Below, piece by piece: positions 37,315 to 48,174 of a stretch of 64,000 nt of DNA. Below the pieces are notes generated by a model. It did not search any database and was not told where the DNA came from. It saw only the letters and a program-made list of their open reading frames with translations. The stretch lies in assembly GCF_001243045.1 (NCBI RefSeq), contig NZ_LN849007.1, positions 186,001-250,000 on the forward strand. The letters run 5' to 3'. The stretch is from Clostridium niameyense (GTDB taxonomy: Bacteria > Bacillota > Clostridia > Clostridiales > Clostridiaceae). Position 1 is the first letter of the stretch. Every line of letters begins with the position of its first letter. The position numbers and the translations under genes were made by a program.

Positions 37315-38065
37315 AGCACTTATAGTAGAAGATGAGGACCCAGCTATAGAAGAACTTAAATATATCTTATCTAAATATGATTTTATTGATAATTTAAGTA
37401 TAGCCAAAGATAGTATAACAGCTCATGATTTAGCTAAAAAAATAAACCCAGATGTAATTTTTATGGATGTAAATATTCCTATAGAAAATGGTATAAGTGT
37501 AGGAAAAAAAATTAAGAAATTTAATAAAGAAATAAATATCATATATATAACAGCTTACGAACAACATGCAGTTAGTGCTTTTGAGATAGATGCTTTAGAT
37601 TATATATTAAAGCCTTTTGATGAATCTAGAATAGATATTACTATAGATAGACTCATACATAGAATAGAGAAAAAATCCACAGAAAAAGTGCCAATAGTTT
37701 TGGATGAAATATTAAATAAACTTGAAGAGGGAAAAAATGTCTTAAAGAAAATACCCTGTGAACGTAACGGAAAAATAATTTTAGTTAAGACCAAGGATAT
37801 ATATTATTGTTATACTTCAGAGGACAAAACTTATGTAAAGTTAAAAGATAAGCAATATATCACTAACAATACTTTAAAAGAGATAGAAAGTAAAACTAAT
37901 TTTTTTAGAGTTCACAGAAGTTATATAGTTAATATTGATAATATAAAGGAATTATATTCTTGGTTTAACGGAACTTATAAAGTAGTTATGGATGATGAAG
38001 AAAATTCTGAAGTTCCTGTTAGTAGAAGTAATGTTAGAAAGATAAAAGAAGTATTAGGAATATAA
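37301..38065 (+). CDS. LytTR-family response regulator
   Basis: A 254-residue regulator with a receiver domain (IVEDEDPAIEEL acidic pocket, phospho-Asp in IFMDVNI near residue 56, LKPFDE with the conserved lysine near 104) and a C-terminal LytTR DNA-binding domain (about 150-254; VKTKDIYYCYTSEDKTYVKL, FFRVHRSYIVNIDNIKEL). It starts with TTG behind AAGGAGGTTATTAAAG and overlaps the sensor gene, so the two are translated as a pair. By analogy with BtsR and LytR it should bind repeats upstream of its target; the intergenic region next to cstA is the obvious candidate. Confidence 0.92.
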   Translation: MRKIKALIVEDEDPAIEELKYILSKYDFIDNLSIAKDSITAHDLAKKINPDVIFMDVNIPIENGISVGKKIKKFNKEINIIYITAYEQHAVSAFEIDALDYILKPFDESRIDITIDRLIHRIEKKSTEKVPIVLDEILNKLEEGKNVLKKIPCERNGKIILVKTKDIYYCYTSEDKTYVKLKDKQYITNNTLKEIESKTNFFRVHRSYIVNIDNIKELYSWFNGTYKVVMDDEENSEVPVSRSNVRKIKEVLGI

Positions 38066-38067
38066 AA

Positions 38068-38106
38068 AATTAAAGAGTTTTCGTATAAAACGAAAACTCT
38101 TTAATT
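38068..38106. terminator. Bidirectional terminator
   Basis: A 16-bp perfect stem (38068-38083 with 38091-38106, arm AATTAAAGAGTTTTCG) between the response regulator and the convergent ABC-F gene; its end overlaps the ABC-F stop codon. Confidence 0.85.
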
Positions 38107-40024
38107 AAGACAAATCCTCCCATTGACTGTAGAGACTCTCCAGTAAGGATTGTTTTTCACTAATTTCTTTATTTACTTGTTGACTTTTTTCAGGATTAGA
38201 ATATACTTCTTCAAGACAAAGTTGTGCTTGAAGATTTTCTATAGAATCTTCTAAATTCATTATAGAATCTTCTAAGTTTTTAATCTTATTTTTCAATTCT
38301 TTTTCTTTTTTTTGGGTTTCACGTTTCTTTTTCCTTTCTTGTTGAATTTGAGTTTTTGTTTTGGTGTTGGCGGTAGCTATTTCATCATATTGAAATCTTG
38401 TAGGATTATTTTTCTTATGAATATAATAGCTATAGTTTCCTAGGTATTCGCTTATACCATTTTCATTTAATTCATAAATTTTATTTATAACTTTATTTAA
38501 AAAATATCTATCGTGAGATATTACAAGTACCGTTCCATCATAGTTTAAAATTGCATCCTCTAATGCTTCTCGAGACATTATATCTAAATGATTAGTAGGC
38601 TCATCTAGAAGTAAAAAGTTAGATTTAGATAACATAAGTTTTAGTAAATTTATTTTGCATTTTTCACCACCACTTAATTTAGATATTTCTTTAAAAACAT
38701 CATCACCAGTAAATAAAAATGAAGCTAAAACATTTCTTACTTCAGTAGTAGTCATGTCAGGAAATGAATCCCATACTTCATCTAATATAGTTTTGTTTTC
38801 ATTTAAGTCAGATTGTTCTTGATCATAATATCCTATTAACACGTTCTTACCTATTACTTTTGTACCAGAATCTAAAGGAAGTTTATCCATTATTATTTTA
38901 AATAATGTAGTTTTACCACGACCGTTTTCACCAATTAAAGCTATATTTTCGCCTCTTTTTATATCCATATTTACACAATTGAATAGCTTTTTTTTACCAA
39001 AACTTTTATTTAAATTTTCTATGAATAAAACATCATTCCCACTCTTAATTTTTGTCTTAAAAGTAATATTAGTTGATTTAGGTAACTTATCAGGTGCATT
39101 TATCCTTTCGATTTTATCTAAAGCTTTTTGTCTGCTTTCTGCAGCTTTTATACTCTTTTCTCTATTAAAAGATCTATATTTTTCAATAATTTTTTCTTGT
39201 CTTTTAATTTCTTCTTGTTGAAGCTCATAGGCTTTTAATTTCGTTTCATATTCTTTTTTTCTAAGATCTATGTATTTAGAGTAATTCCCATTATAAGAAT
39301 TTATATGTCCATTAATAAGTTCGAAGGTTTTAGTGGTTATTTCATCTAAAAAATATCTATCATGGGATATAATAAGTACAGTATTTTTGTAGGATTTTAG
39401 ATATTCTTCAAGCCAAGAAATAGCTTCTAAATCTAGGTGATTAGTAGGCTCATCTAACAGTAGTATATCAGGGTTTTTAAGTAGAAGTTTACATAAAGCT
39501 ACTCTAGTTTTCTGTCCACCGCTTAATATATTAATTTCTTTATTGAAGTCTTCCTCTGAAAATCCTAAACCTTTAAGTACTCTGTGAATTTCTCCTTTAT
39601 AAGTATATCCACCTCTATTTATGTATAAATCCGTATAAGTACTATAATCTTTTATTATTTTATTATGATACTCTTTTTTATCTTCATCATAAGGCTCTTT
39701 CATAAGTTTTTCTAAGTTTTCTAATTTTTTTTCTAAATTTATTAGATCTTGAAATACGTGTAAGATCTCTTGATAAATTGTGTTAGAGGATTTTAAAGAT
39801 AGATGCTGTGCTAAATAACCTAAAGATTTATTTTTATCTATGAATATATCTCCACTATCCTGTTCTAAATTCCCAATAAGAATTTTAAATAAAGTAGATT
39901 TTCCAGCACCATTAGGTCCTATTAATCCAACTTTTTCTCCTTCATTTATACTAAAATTTATATTATCTAAAATTAAAGTTACACCATAAGTTTTTATTAT
40001 ATTTTTGCAACTTAATACAGTCAT
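38105..40024 (-). CDS. ABC-F family ATPase (ribosome-associated)
   Basis: A 639-residue soluble protein with two ABC domains and no membrane part: Walker A LIGPNGAGKSTL and LIGENGRGKTTL, signatures LSGGQKTRVALCKLLL and LSGGEKCKINLLKLML, Walker B LLLDEPTNHLD twice. The linker between them and the charged coiled-coil C-terminus (QERKKKRETQKKEKELKNK) are typical of housekeeping ABC-F proteins such as YdiF/Uup, which act on the ribosome; a resistance role is less likely because the linker lacks the long antibiotic-resistance insertions. Start 40024 follows AAGGATGGTGA; the frame extends four codons upstream into the RBS. Confidence 0.92.
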   Translation of the reverse strand: MTVLSCKNIIKTYGVTLILDNINFSINEGEKVGLIGPNGAGKSTLFKILIGNLEQDSGDIFIDKNKSLGYLAQHLSLKSSNTIYQEILHVFQDLINLEKKLENLEKLMKEPYDEDKKEYHNKIIKDYSTYTDLYINRGGYTYKGEIHRVLKGLGFSEEDFNKEINILSGGQKTRVALCKLLLKNPDILLLDEPTNHLDLEAISWLEEYLKSYKNTVLIISHDRYFLDEITTKTFELINGHINSYNGNYSKYIDLRKKEYETKLKAYELQQEEIKRQEKIIEKYRSFNREKSIKAAESRQKALDKIERINAPDKLPKSTNITFKTKIKSGNDVLFIENLNKSFGKKKLFNCVNMDIKRGENIALIGENGRGKTTLFKIIMDKLPLDSGTKVIGKNVLIGYYDQEQSDLNENKTILDEVWDSFPDMTTTEVRNVLASFLFTGDDVFKEISKLSGGEKCKINLLKLMLSKSNFLLLDEPTNHLDIMSREALEDAILNYDGTVLVISHDRYFLNKVINKIYELNENGISEYLGNYSYYIHKKNNPTRFQYDEIATANTKTKTQIQQERKKKRETQKKEKELKNKIKNLEDSIMNLEDSIENLQAQLCLEEVYSNPEKSQQVNKEISEKQSLLESLYSQWEDLS

Positions 40025-40224
40025 ATAATTCACCATCCTTAATAAGTACTATTTTACTATGTTATGAAAAAAATTTATAGTATTTATGATTCATATTTGA
40101 TTTTTTTCTATTAAATAATGTAAAATATTTATATCCAGTTTATTAAAATGATGTATAATACATAATTATATGATACAATATAATTATGAAGAGACTGTAA
40201 AACATGATATTTACGAGGTGAATT

Positions 40225-40854
40225 ATGGAAAGAAAAAAAAATATTTCAATGGCAGTTATAAGAAGGTTACCTAAATATCATAGATATTTGAGCGAGTTAT
40301 TAAATAATGATGTGGATAGAATATCTTCAAAGGAACTAAGTGAAAAAATAGGATTTACCGCATCTCAAATAAGGCAAGATTTAAATTGCTTCGGAGATTT
40401 TGGTCAACAAGGATATGGATATAATGTTAATGAACTTTATCATCAAATAAATAACATTTTAGGATTAAATTCACCATATAATGTGATAATAATAGGTGCA
40501 GGTAACATAGGTCAAGCGTTAGCTAACTATACTAGGTTTCCAAAATTGGGGATTGAAATTAAAGCTCTATTTGACTTAAATCCTAAATTGATTGGTTTAA
40601 AAATAAGAGAAAAAGAAATAATGGACATTGATTACTTAGCTCAATACTTGCAAAAAGAAAACATCGATATAGCAATTGTATCAGTACCGAATACGAATGC
40701 TCAAAAGGTGTGTGATATTTTAGTAGATAACAAAATAAAGGGTATCTGGAATTTTGCTCCGGTAGATTTAGTAGTACCAGAGGATATAGTAGTGGAAAAT
40801 GTACACTTAAGTGATAGCCTTTTAACATTAACTTGCCTACTTAATAAGAAATAA
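40225..40854 (+). CDS. rex: Redox-sensing transcriptional repressor Rex
   Basis: Rex binds DNA when NAD+ is high and releases it when NADH binds, controlling fermentation and electron-transfer genes. The 209-residue protein has an N-terminal winged helix (about 10-80; KIGFTASQIRQDLNCFGDFG) and a Rossmann domain with IIIGAGNIGQALA at about 89-101. The length and both motifs are exact for the family. The start is behind ACGAGGTGAATT. A Rex-like palindrome is present 51 bases after its stop. The gene is monocistronic and divergent from ABC-F. Confidence 0.97.
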   Translation: MERKKNISMAVIRRLPKYHRYLSELLNNDVDRISSKELSEKIGFTASQIRQDLNCFGDFGQQGYGYNVNELYHQINNILGLNSPYNVIIIGAGNIGQALANYTRFPKLGIEIKALFDLNPKLIGLKIREKEIMDIDYLAQYLQKENIDIAIVSVPNTNAQKVCDILVDNKIKGIWNFAPVDLVVPEDIVVENVHLSDSLLTLTCLLNKK

Positions 40855-40904
40855 CAAATTTTATTATGTGACATAACAAAATTAAAGACCTTCGGGAATT
40901 TTTT

Positions 40905-40922
40905 TTGTTACGCTATTAACAA
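40905..40922 (+). promoter_or_regulatory. Rex operator candidate
   Basis: TTGTTACGCTATTAACAA matches the clostridial Rex consensus TTGTTAA-N4-TTAACAA at 13 of 14 positions. It lies between rex and ogg, 140 bases before the ogg start. It could regulate a transcript reading into ogg or act on the rex 3' region; no close redox gene explains it. Confidence 0.65.
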
Positions 40923-40948
40923 AAATAGTGCTAAAAAGATTTATTTTA

Positions 40949-40974
40949 GACTCTCTTTTGATAAAAAGAGAGTC
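40949..40974. terminator. Hairpin after rex
   Basis: An 11-bp perfect stem (40949-40959 with 40964-40974, arm GACTCTCTTTT) with a four-base loop, but without a good T run directly after it on the plus strand. It probably terminates rex or read-through toward ogg. Confidence 0.55.
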
Positions 40975-41061
40975 ATATTTATATGTAATTATGTAAAATC
41001 ATAATTTAAGTAATATTAAAAAGGTTAAGTACTTATCAAATAAGAAAGAAGAAGGGATTAT

Positions 41062-41970
41062 ATGGATTTTGATAAAGTTTATGAGTTAGATAATGGAATA
41101 AAAATAAAAAACGTAAAAAACTTTGAACCCAAGCATATTTTTGAATGTGGTCAGTGCTTTAGATGGGAAACGCAACCTTCAGGTTCATATATAGGTGTAG
41201 CTTATGGAAAAGTAATAGAAGTTTTGAAGGATGGATTTGATATTATAATATATAATACTACTAAGAAAGAATTTGAAGAGTTGTGGTGTGAATATTTTGA
41301 TTTATCCAGAGATTACTCACAAATTAAAAACAAATTAAGTGAGGATGAAATATTAAAAAAATCTATAGAGTATGGATATGGAATACGATTATTAAAACAA
41401 GAACCTTTTGAAATAATAATATCCTTTATAATTTCAGCTAATAATAGAATTCCTATGATAAAAAGAGCCATAAAAAATATATCTAAAAAATGGGGAGAGG
41501 CCATAGACTATAAAGGAAATATATATTATTCATTTCCTACAATAAATCGATTAAGTGAAGCTACTGAAGAAGAATTAGAACAATGTGGAACTGGATTTAG
41601 AGCAAAATATATAAAAGATACTGTAGATAAAATATATGGAAGTTATAATGAAAAAAATGAAAAATATTTAAAAGATTTTGATATAAACTACATAAAAAAT
41701 CAGATAGATGACTTATGTCATAATGAATTAAAAAAATTTAAAGGTATTGGACCTAAGGTAGCTGATTGTATTATGCTTTTTTCTATGGAAAAATATTCAG
41801 CTTTTCCTGTGGATGTATGGGTTAAGAGGGCAATGCAGCACTTTTATTTAGCACCAGATGTTTCTCTTAATAAAATAAGAGAATTTGGAAGAGACAAATT
41901 TGGTGATCTCTCAGGATTTGCTCAGCAATATTTATTTTATTATGCTAGAGAGAATAAAATAGAGGTTTAG
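41062..41970 (+). CDS. ogg: 8-oxoguanine DNA glycosylase/lyase (OGG-type)
   Basis: A 302-residue base-excision repair enzyme that removes 8-oxoguanine. The N-terminal OGG_N domain (FECGQCFRWE) is followed by an HhH-GPD domain: KFKGIGPKVADCI carries the catalytic lysine (about 232) and FPVDVWVKR the conserved aspartate (about 251). The layout matches clostridial OGG2/OGG1-like proteins. GGGATTAT precedes the start. It is a monocistron between the rex region and the hydrogenase gene. Confidence 0.93.
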   Translation: MDFDKVYELDNGIKIKNVKNFEPKHIFECGQCFRWETQPSGSYIGVAYGKVIEVLKDGFDIIIYNTTKKEFEELWCEYFDLSRDYSQIKNKLSEDEILKKSIEYGYGIRLLKQEPFEIIISFIISANNRIPMIKRAIKNISKKWGEAIDYKGNIYYSFPTINRLSEATEEELEQCGTGFRAKYIKDTVDKIYGSYNEKNEKYLKDFDINYIKNQIDDLCHNELKKFKGIGPKVADCIMLFSMEKYSAFPVDVWVKRAMQHFYLAPDVSLNKIREFGRDKFGDLSGFAQQYLFYYARENKIEV

Positions 41971-41993
41971 ATATTAAGAAATTTTTAAAAAAT

Positions 41994-42035
41994 TACAACA
42001 AGTTGTAGATTAATTCTTGGGTTATTTGATATAAT
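41994..42035 (+). promoter_or_regulatory. Promoter with palindrome upstream of the hydrogenase gene
   Basis: An extended -10 (TGATATAAT, 42027-42035) is preceded by a dyad TACAAC-AA-GTTGTA at 41994-42007 that overlaps the -35 position. The dyad is a good place for a repressor; which protein binds it is unknown. It is not a Rex consensus. Confidence 0.5.
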
Positions 42036-42081
42036 TTGAGAGTTAGAATATTTTGTTTATTATTTTTGGGGGAGGGGTAAT

Positions 42082-43569
42082 ATGATTTTTGAAACGGAAT
42101 TAAAAAAAATAAAGTATTCAGTATTGAAAGAAGTATGTAAACTTGCTCTAGATGACAATTTGAACAAATTAGAAATGATGAAAATACCATATAAAATATT
42201 AGATACCGAAAAGGCAGAGTATAGATGTTGTATATATAGGGAAAGGATAATAGTTTATGAAAAATCCCAATTAGCAGCTTGTTTTAAGCCAGATGATAAT
42301 TTGACCAATGATTTACATAGTGTGGAAGATGAAGAGCAAATAGTATATGTACTATCTTCAGCTTGTGATAAATGTCCTATAAATAGATTTACAGTAACAG
42401 AGGCGTGTAGGGGTTGTGTTCAACATAAATGTATGGAAGTATGCTCATTTAAAGCCATTGCAAGGATAAATGGAAAGTCTTATATAGATCAAAATAAATG
42501 TAAGGAATGTGGTCTATGTAAAAAAGTATGTCCTTATAATGCTATAGTAGAAGTAATGAGGCCTTGTAAGAAAGTGTGCCCAACAGGCGCTTTAGAGATA
42601 AATCCAGAAAATAGAAGAGCCATGATAGAAGATGTTAAGTGTATAAACTGTGGTTCTTGTGTAGCAGCATGCCCTTTTGGTGCTATATCAGATAAAAGTT
42701 ATATAGTAAAGGTTATAAATTTGTTAAAACAAAAAAGAAAAGTATATGCAGTAGTGGCACCAGCAATTACAGGTCAATTTGGAATTAAATCAAGTGTTGG
42801 ACAAATGAAAACTGCTTTTAGAAAAGCAGGATTTATAGATATGGTGGAGGCGGCTTGTGGTGCAGATGCTGTAGCTGTCAATGAAACTTCAGAGTTTATA
42901 GAAAGAATGAAAAATGGTGAAAAATATATGACTACGTCTTGTTGTCCAAGCTTTGTAAAATATATAGAAAATGAATATAAAGATGTAGCTAGTAATGTAT
43001 CTAACACAGTATCTCCAATGATAGCCACAGGAAGAATGATTAAAAATATGGATAAGGATGCTTGTGTAGTTTTCGTAGGACCTTGTATAGCTAAAAAAAG
43101 CGAAATTAAAAGACCAGAATTAAAGGATGCTGTAGATTACGTAATAACTTTTGAAGAAATAGCAGCATTATTTGGTGCGCTAAATATAGAGGTAGGAACC
43201 TGTGATGAAGTTGATGTGGATGACGCTTCAAGTTTTGGTAGGGGATTTGCAGAAAGTGGTGGAGTTACAGCCTCGGTAGAAAACTATGTGAAATCTAAAA
43301 ATGTAGATATAGAATTTAATCCATTAAAGGTTAGTGGTAGAGAACAGATTAAAAAGACAATTATGCTAGCTAAAATGGGTAAATTACCTCATAACTTTAT
43401 AGAAGGTATGATGTGTGATGGAGGATGTATAGGAGGACCAGCTGCTAATACATCTATTATTAAAGCAAAAGGCCCATTAGCTAAATTTAGTAAAGAATCT
43501 AAAGAAAAATCTGTAATAGATAATAAAAAATTGTCTAGTTTTAAAAATATAAATATGAATAATAAATAG
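42082..43569 (+). CDS. [FeFe] hydrogenase, group-B-like
   Basis: A 495-residue iron-sulfur protein. After a divergent N-terminus (1-95) come 4Fe-4S clusters of ferredoxin type (CDKCPINRF, CRGCVQHKCMEVC, CKECGLCKKVCPYN, CINCGSCVAACPFG; about 95-200). The H-cluster domain (about 220-480) has L1 TSCCPSF (about 284), L2 GPCIAKKSE (about 333) and L3 EGMMCDGGCIGGPA (about 443). The L2 and L3 variants (GPC rather than MPC, GGPA rather than GGGxP) point to the monomeric group B hydrogenases, whose partner is thought to be ferredoxin. Cellular role and direction are not known. Adjacent rex and Rex-site suggest redox regulation but the palindrome upstream is different. Confidence 0.88.
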   Translation: MIFETELKKIKYSVLKEVCKLALDDNLNKLEMMKIPYKILDTEKAEYRCCIYRERIIVYEKSQLAACFKPDDNLTNDLHSVEDEEQIVYVLSSACDKCPINRFTVTEACRGCVQHKCMEVCSFKAIARINGKSYIDQNKCKECGLCKKVCPYNAIVEVMRPCKKVCPTGALEINPENRRAMIEDVKCINCGSCVAACPFGAISDKSYIVKVINLLKQKRKVYAVVAPAITGQFGIKSSVGQMKTAFRKAGFIDMVEAACGADAVAVNETSEFIERMKNGEKYMTTSCCPSFVKYIENEYKDVASNVSNTVSPMIATGRMIKNMDKDACVVFVGPCIAKKSEIKRPELKDAVDYVITFEEIAALFGALNIEVGTCDEVDVDDASSFGRGFAESGGVTASVENYVKSKNVDIEFNPLKVSGREQIKKTIMLAKMGKLPHNFIEGMMCDGGCIGGPAANTSIIKAKGPLAKFSKESKEKSVIDNKKLSSFKNINMNNK

Positions 43570-43576
43570 TAAAATG

Positions 43577-43619
43577 AAAAACACTAAGTTTTACTTAAAG
43601 TAAAGCTTAGTGTTTTTTA
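43577..43619 (+). terminator. Terminator of the hydrogenase gene
   Basis: A long stem of about 20 bp with one G-U pair (43577-43596 with 43598-43617; core ACACTAAG / CTTAGTGT) and a T run. Confidence 0.85.
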
Positions 43620-43756
43620 TGCTATTTATTTTACAAAAAAATATTAAGAGAATTAAATTATTGAAAAAATTTAAAAAAATTTAAATTATATTAAATTAAA
43701 ATTTGTGATATTATATTATATAAATTAAACTAATTATTTTGTTGAAGGGGATTCAA

Positions 43757-44467
43757 ATGCAAAAAAAAATTAGAGAAAATGTAGAAGTCTTAAAAGAATT
43801 TATAAAACAAAATAAAGGTAGTATAATACTTTCTCTAGTATTTATATTTATTGCTTTTGCAGGATACGAATATTATAAAAATATTTCAATATTAAGAGAT
43901 CCTAATAAAATAAAAAAAATAATATTATCTTATGGGAACTACAGTATTTTAGTATTTTTAATTTTTCAAGTAATTCAAGTTATAGCTTTTTTTATTCCAG
44001 GAGAAGTTATTCAAATAGCTGGAGGATACATTTATGGAACTTTTCTTGGAACAGTATTTTCAATAATAGGAATTACTATAGGAAGCATGTTGGTTTATAC
44101 TTTATCAAGATTATACGGTAGACCATTAGTTCAAAAAATAATTTCTACAAATAATTTAAAATTTTTTGATAGGGTTTTAAATATAGGTAGAATAAATCTA
44201 GTAGTATTTTTATTATATTTAATACCAGGTATTCCTAAGGATGCATTAGGTTATATATGTGGTGTATCTGATATAAAAACTAAAGATTTTTTTGTTTTAT
44301 CTACTATAGGAAGAATTCCAGGTGTGATAGTTTCATCTTATTTTGGAGCAAATATTAATCAAGGTAAAAAGCCTATATTAATAGTAATAGCGGTAATTTC
44401 TACTTTGCTATTTATATTAGGAATATTAAAAGGAGAAAAAATAATAAAAAAATTAGAAAAAAAGTAA
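43757..44467 (+). CDS. TVP38/TMEM64-family (VTT/DedA-like) membrane protein
   Basis: A 236-residue membrane protein with the VTT domain: FFIPGEVIQIAGGYIYGTFLG, GSMLVYTLSRLYGR and the second half IPGIPKDALGYICGVSDIK with GRIPGVIVSS. Members are believed to move lipids or polyprenyl phosphates between leaflets. Six hydrophobic helices are visible with a charged Lys-rich C-terminus. The start at 43757 follows AAGGGG; the TTG codons upstream overlap or precede it. It is convergent with the TIGR01906-like gene. Confidence 0.88.
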   Translation: MQKKIRENVEVLKEFIKQNKGSIILSLVFIFIAFAGYEYYKNISILRDPNKIKKIILSYGNYSILVFLIFQVIQVIAFFIPGEVIQIAGGYIYGTFLGTVFSIIGITIGSMLVYTLSRLYGRPLVQKIISTNNLKFFDRVLNIGRINLVVFLLYLIPGIPKDALGYICGVSDIKTKDFFVLSTIGRIPGVIVSSYFGANINQGKKPILIVIAVISTLLFILGILKGEKIIKKLEKK

Positions 44468-44505
44468 GCTTAAGTCTAAAATATGATTTAAAGCTTACTT
44501 TTTAA
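44459..44505. terminator. Bidirectional terminator
   Basis: A 13-bp perfect stem (44459-44471 with 44491-44503, arm AAAAAGTAAGCTT) that overlaps the ends of both convergent genes. Confidence 0.75.
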
Positions 44506-45123
44506 TTTTATATATAAATAAATGTTAATCATTCCGCTTAAGGTTATTAAAGATGTAATTAGAAAAGCACAGTGAAAGAAAAACTGCTCTGGTAATAAAG
44601 TGATTATTGGATCTTTAATTGGATCAAACAACCAGTAATCATTAGCAAAAAACATTCTATGAAAAATATCAAAGCTTTTGTGAAAATTTAGAGAAAAAGG
44701 AATTAGTAATAAAGGAAAAGAAAGCAATAAAATAGAAGAATATTTTAAAAACTCTAAATTTTTATTTTTTAAATTTGTATAAATTAAAGGTAATGATATA
44801 ATTAGTGAAACATTAAATATATTATATATGTTCAATATTATACTTTTTACCTCTTTAAAATGAATTACTCCTTCTTTAGAGGAAGGTAAATAAGGTAATA
44901 TAAAATCGATATTTTTACGGGAATTTAAATAATAGATTAAATAATCATAAATGTTTTTTATTTGATCTATAGTTAAGTCGACATCTTTATATATGAATAG
45001 ATTATATATATCATTGTAGTATAATGTTTTATAACTAAGAGTTATTTTTATGGATAGAACTATAAATATTATAGATATTAATATGGATGATATAATATTT
45101 ATAATAAAATTTCTTTTGTACAT
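44488..45123 (-). CDS. TIGR01906-family (DUF1461) integral membrane protein
   Basis: A 211-residue protein with about four hydrophobic helices. The first helix is at 5-27, an outside loop with DLTIDQIKNIYDYLIYYLN and HFKEVKSII follows, and two or three helices follow after residue 110, as in the TIGR01906/DUF1461 family, which has no known function. The start at 45123 follows AAAGGAATTAAT. It is monocistronic and leftward, upstream of the groES promoter region. Confidence 0.78.
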   Translation of the reverse strand: MYKRNFIINIISSILISIIFIVLSIKITLSYKTLYYNDIYNLFIYKDVDLTIDQIKNIYDYLIYYLNSRKNIDFILPYLPSSKEGVIHFKEVKSIILNIYNIFNVSLIISLPLIYTNLKNKNLEFLKYSSILLLSFPLLLIPFSLNFHKSFDIFHRMFFANDYWLFDPIKDPIITLLPEQFFFHCAFLITSLITLSGMINIYLYIKLKSKL

Positions 45124-45344
45124 AATATTAATTCCTTTCATAGAAAAATTATATATTTATATTTTATCCAAAATTATGTATAAAATATACTATTAAGTGA
45201 TAATAATAGATATATATGAATAACATAGAAAATAATATTAAAATGATAAAATAACGATATAAACTAAAATAAATTGAAATAATCAATAAAATTAACTTAA
45301 TTACTAGGTATTTAATATTTGATATTATGCATATAATTATCTAT

Positions 45345-45384
45345 TATAATAATTGTATTAGCACTCAACGATTAAGAGTGCTAA
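45345..45384 (+). promoter_or_regulatory. groESL promoter -10 and CIRCE operator (HrcA site)
   Basis: A perfect CIRCE element, TTAGCACTC-N9-GAGTGCTAA (45358-45384), is the binding site of the heat-shock repressor HrcA. A TATAAT at 45345-45350 places the transcription start just before the operator, so repression would block initiation. No hrcA is in the window. The rest of 45124-45344 shows nothing. Confidence 0.95.
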
Positions 45385-45440
45385 CAAAATATAAGAGTTA
45401 AAAATATTTAATTTATAAATAAATTGAAGGAGGGGTTTAA

Positions 45441-45728
<288 letters not shown>

Positions 45729-45755
45729 TAATTAAAAAAATAGGAGGGAATGTAA

Positions 45756-47381
<1,626 letters not shown>

Positions 47382-47409
47382 TAAGAACTTTTTAAATAAA
47401 GTTATAAAA

Positions 47410-47445
47410 ATAAAACCTTATGCAGTGCATAGGGTTTTATTTTTG
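47410..47445. terminator. Bidirectional terminator, groEL / TtcA-like gene
   Basis: A 15-bp stem with one G-U pair (47410-47424 with 47426-47440, core AAAACC/GGTTTT) and T run on the plus side; the TtcA-like stop lies inside it. Confidence 0.85.
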
Positions 47446-48174
47446 TTTCCATAAATTTAACATATCTACATTTGATAGTGAAGTTAAGATTCTATCTATA
47501 GATTCAGGATATAGATTTTCTAATTTTATTATTAAATTTTTCATTTCTTCTCTAGTGGTTTTTTTATCTTCAGGACAATTACTTTGTATTACTGGTAAAT
47601 TATATTGTTCTACCAAAGATTTTATAAGATCCTCTCTTAAATACACTAAAGGTCGTATAATGTGAACATATTTATCTTTATAGGTTACGTGAGGATGAAA
47701 GGTACCCATTTTACCTATTTTAAGTACATTCATAAATAAAGTTTCAATTACATCGTCACAATTATGTCCTAATGCAATTTTGGTTGCACCTATAGATTTT
47801 GCAACTCTAACTAGTGCACCTTTTCTAAGTTTAGAGCAAAGAGAACAAGGGTTTTTTTCTTTACGATCATTAAATATAACATCACCTATATTAGTTTTTT
47901 CTATAATCAATTCTATTTCATTTTCTTTACAAAAGTTTATTAGAGGATCTAAATTCATGCCTAAACCTAAATCTATGTTTATTCCTACTATACTTATATT
48001 TTTAAAAGCTGTTAGTTTAATAAGTTGTAGGCAATATAATAAGAATATACTATCTTTTCCACCAGAAAGGGCTACAGCTATTTTATCTGTAGGTTCTATC
48101 ATATTATAATCATCAATAGCTCTTCGTACATATTTTAGAAAAAGTTTATTATAACTTTTATGAAATTTTATCAA
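47437..48174 (-). CDS. TtcA-like tRNA thiolation ATPase (PP-loop)
   Basis: A 245-residue PP-loop ATP pyrophosphatase of the TtcA/TtuA group, which thiolates tRNA (2-thiocytidine 32 in TtcA). The PP-loop is ALSGGKDSIFL (about 35-45); CSLCSKLRKGALVRVA carries the CxxC pair, and GHNCDDVIETL and the later SNCPEDKKTTRE (third cysteine) complete the iron-sulfur type pattern. The start is TTG at 48174 because GGAGG lies eight bases before it; the ATG at 48189 overlaps that RBS. It is monocistronic, divergent from guaB. Confidence 0.85.
   Translation of the reverse strand: MIKFHKSYNKLFLKYVRRAIDDYNMIEPTDKIAVALSGGKDSIFLLYCLQLIKLTAFKNISIVGINIDLGLGMNLDPLINFCKENEIELIIEKTNIGDVIFNDRKEKNPCSLCSKLRKGALVRVAKSIGATKIALGHNCDDVIETLFMNVLKIGKMGTFHPHVTYKDKYVHIIRPLVYLREDLIKSLVEQYNLPVIQSNCPEDKKTTREEMKNLIIKLENLYPESIDRILTSLSNVDMLNLWKQK

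Noticed and set aside
38105-40024. ABC-F protein as antibiotic-resistance factor
   Set aside because: The interdomain linker is of the short housekeeping type, and no resistance neighbours or leader attenuator are present.
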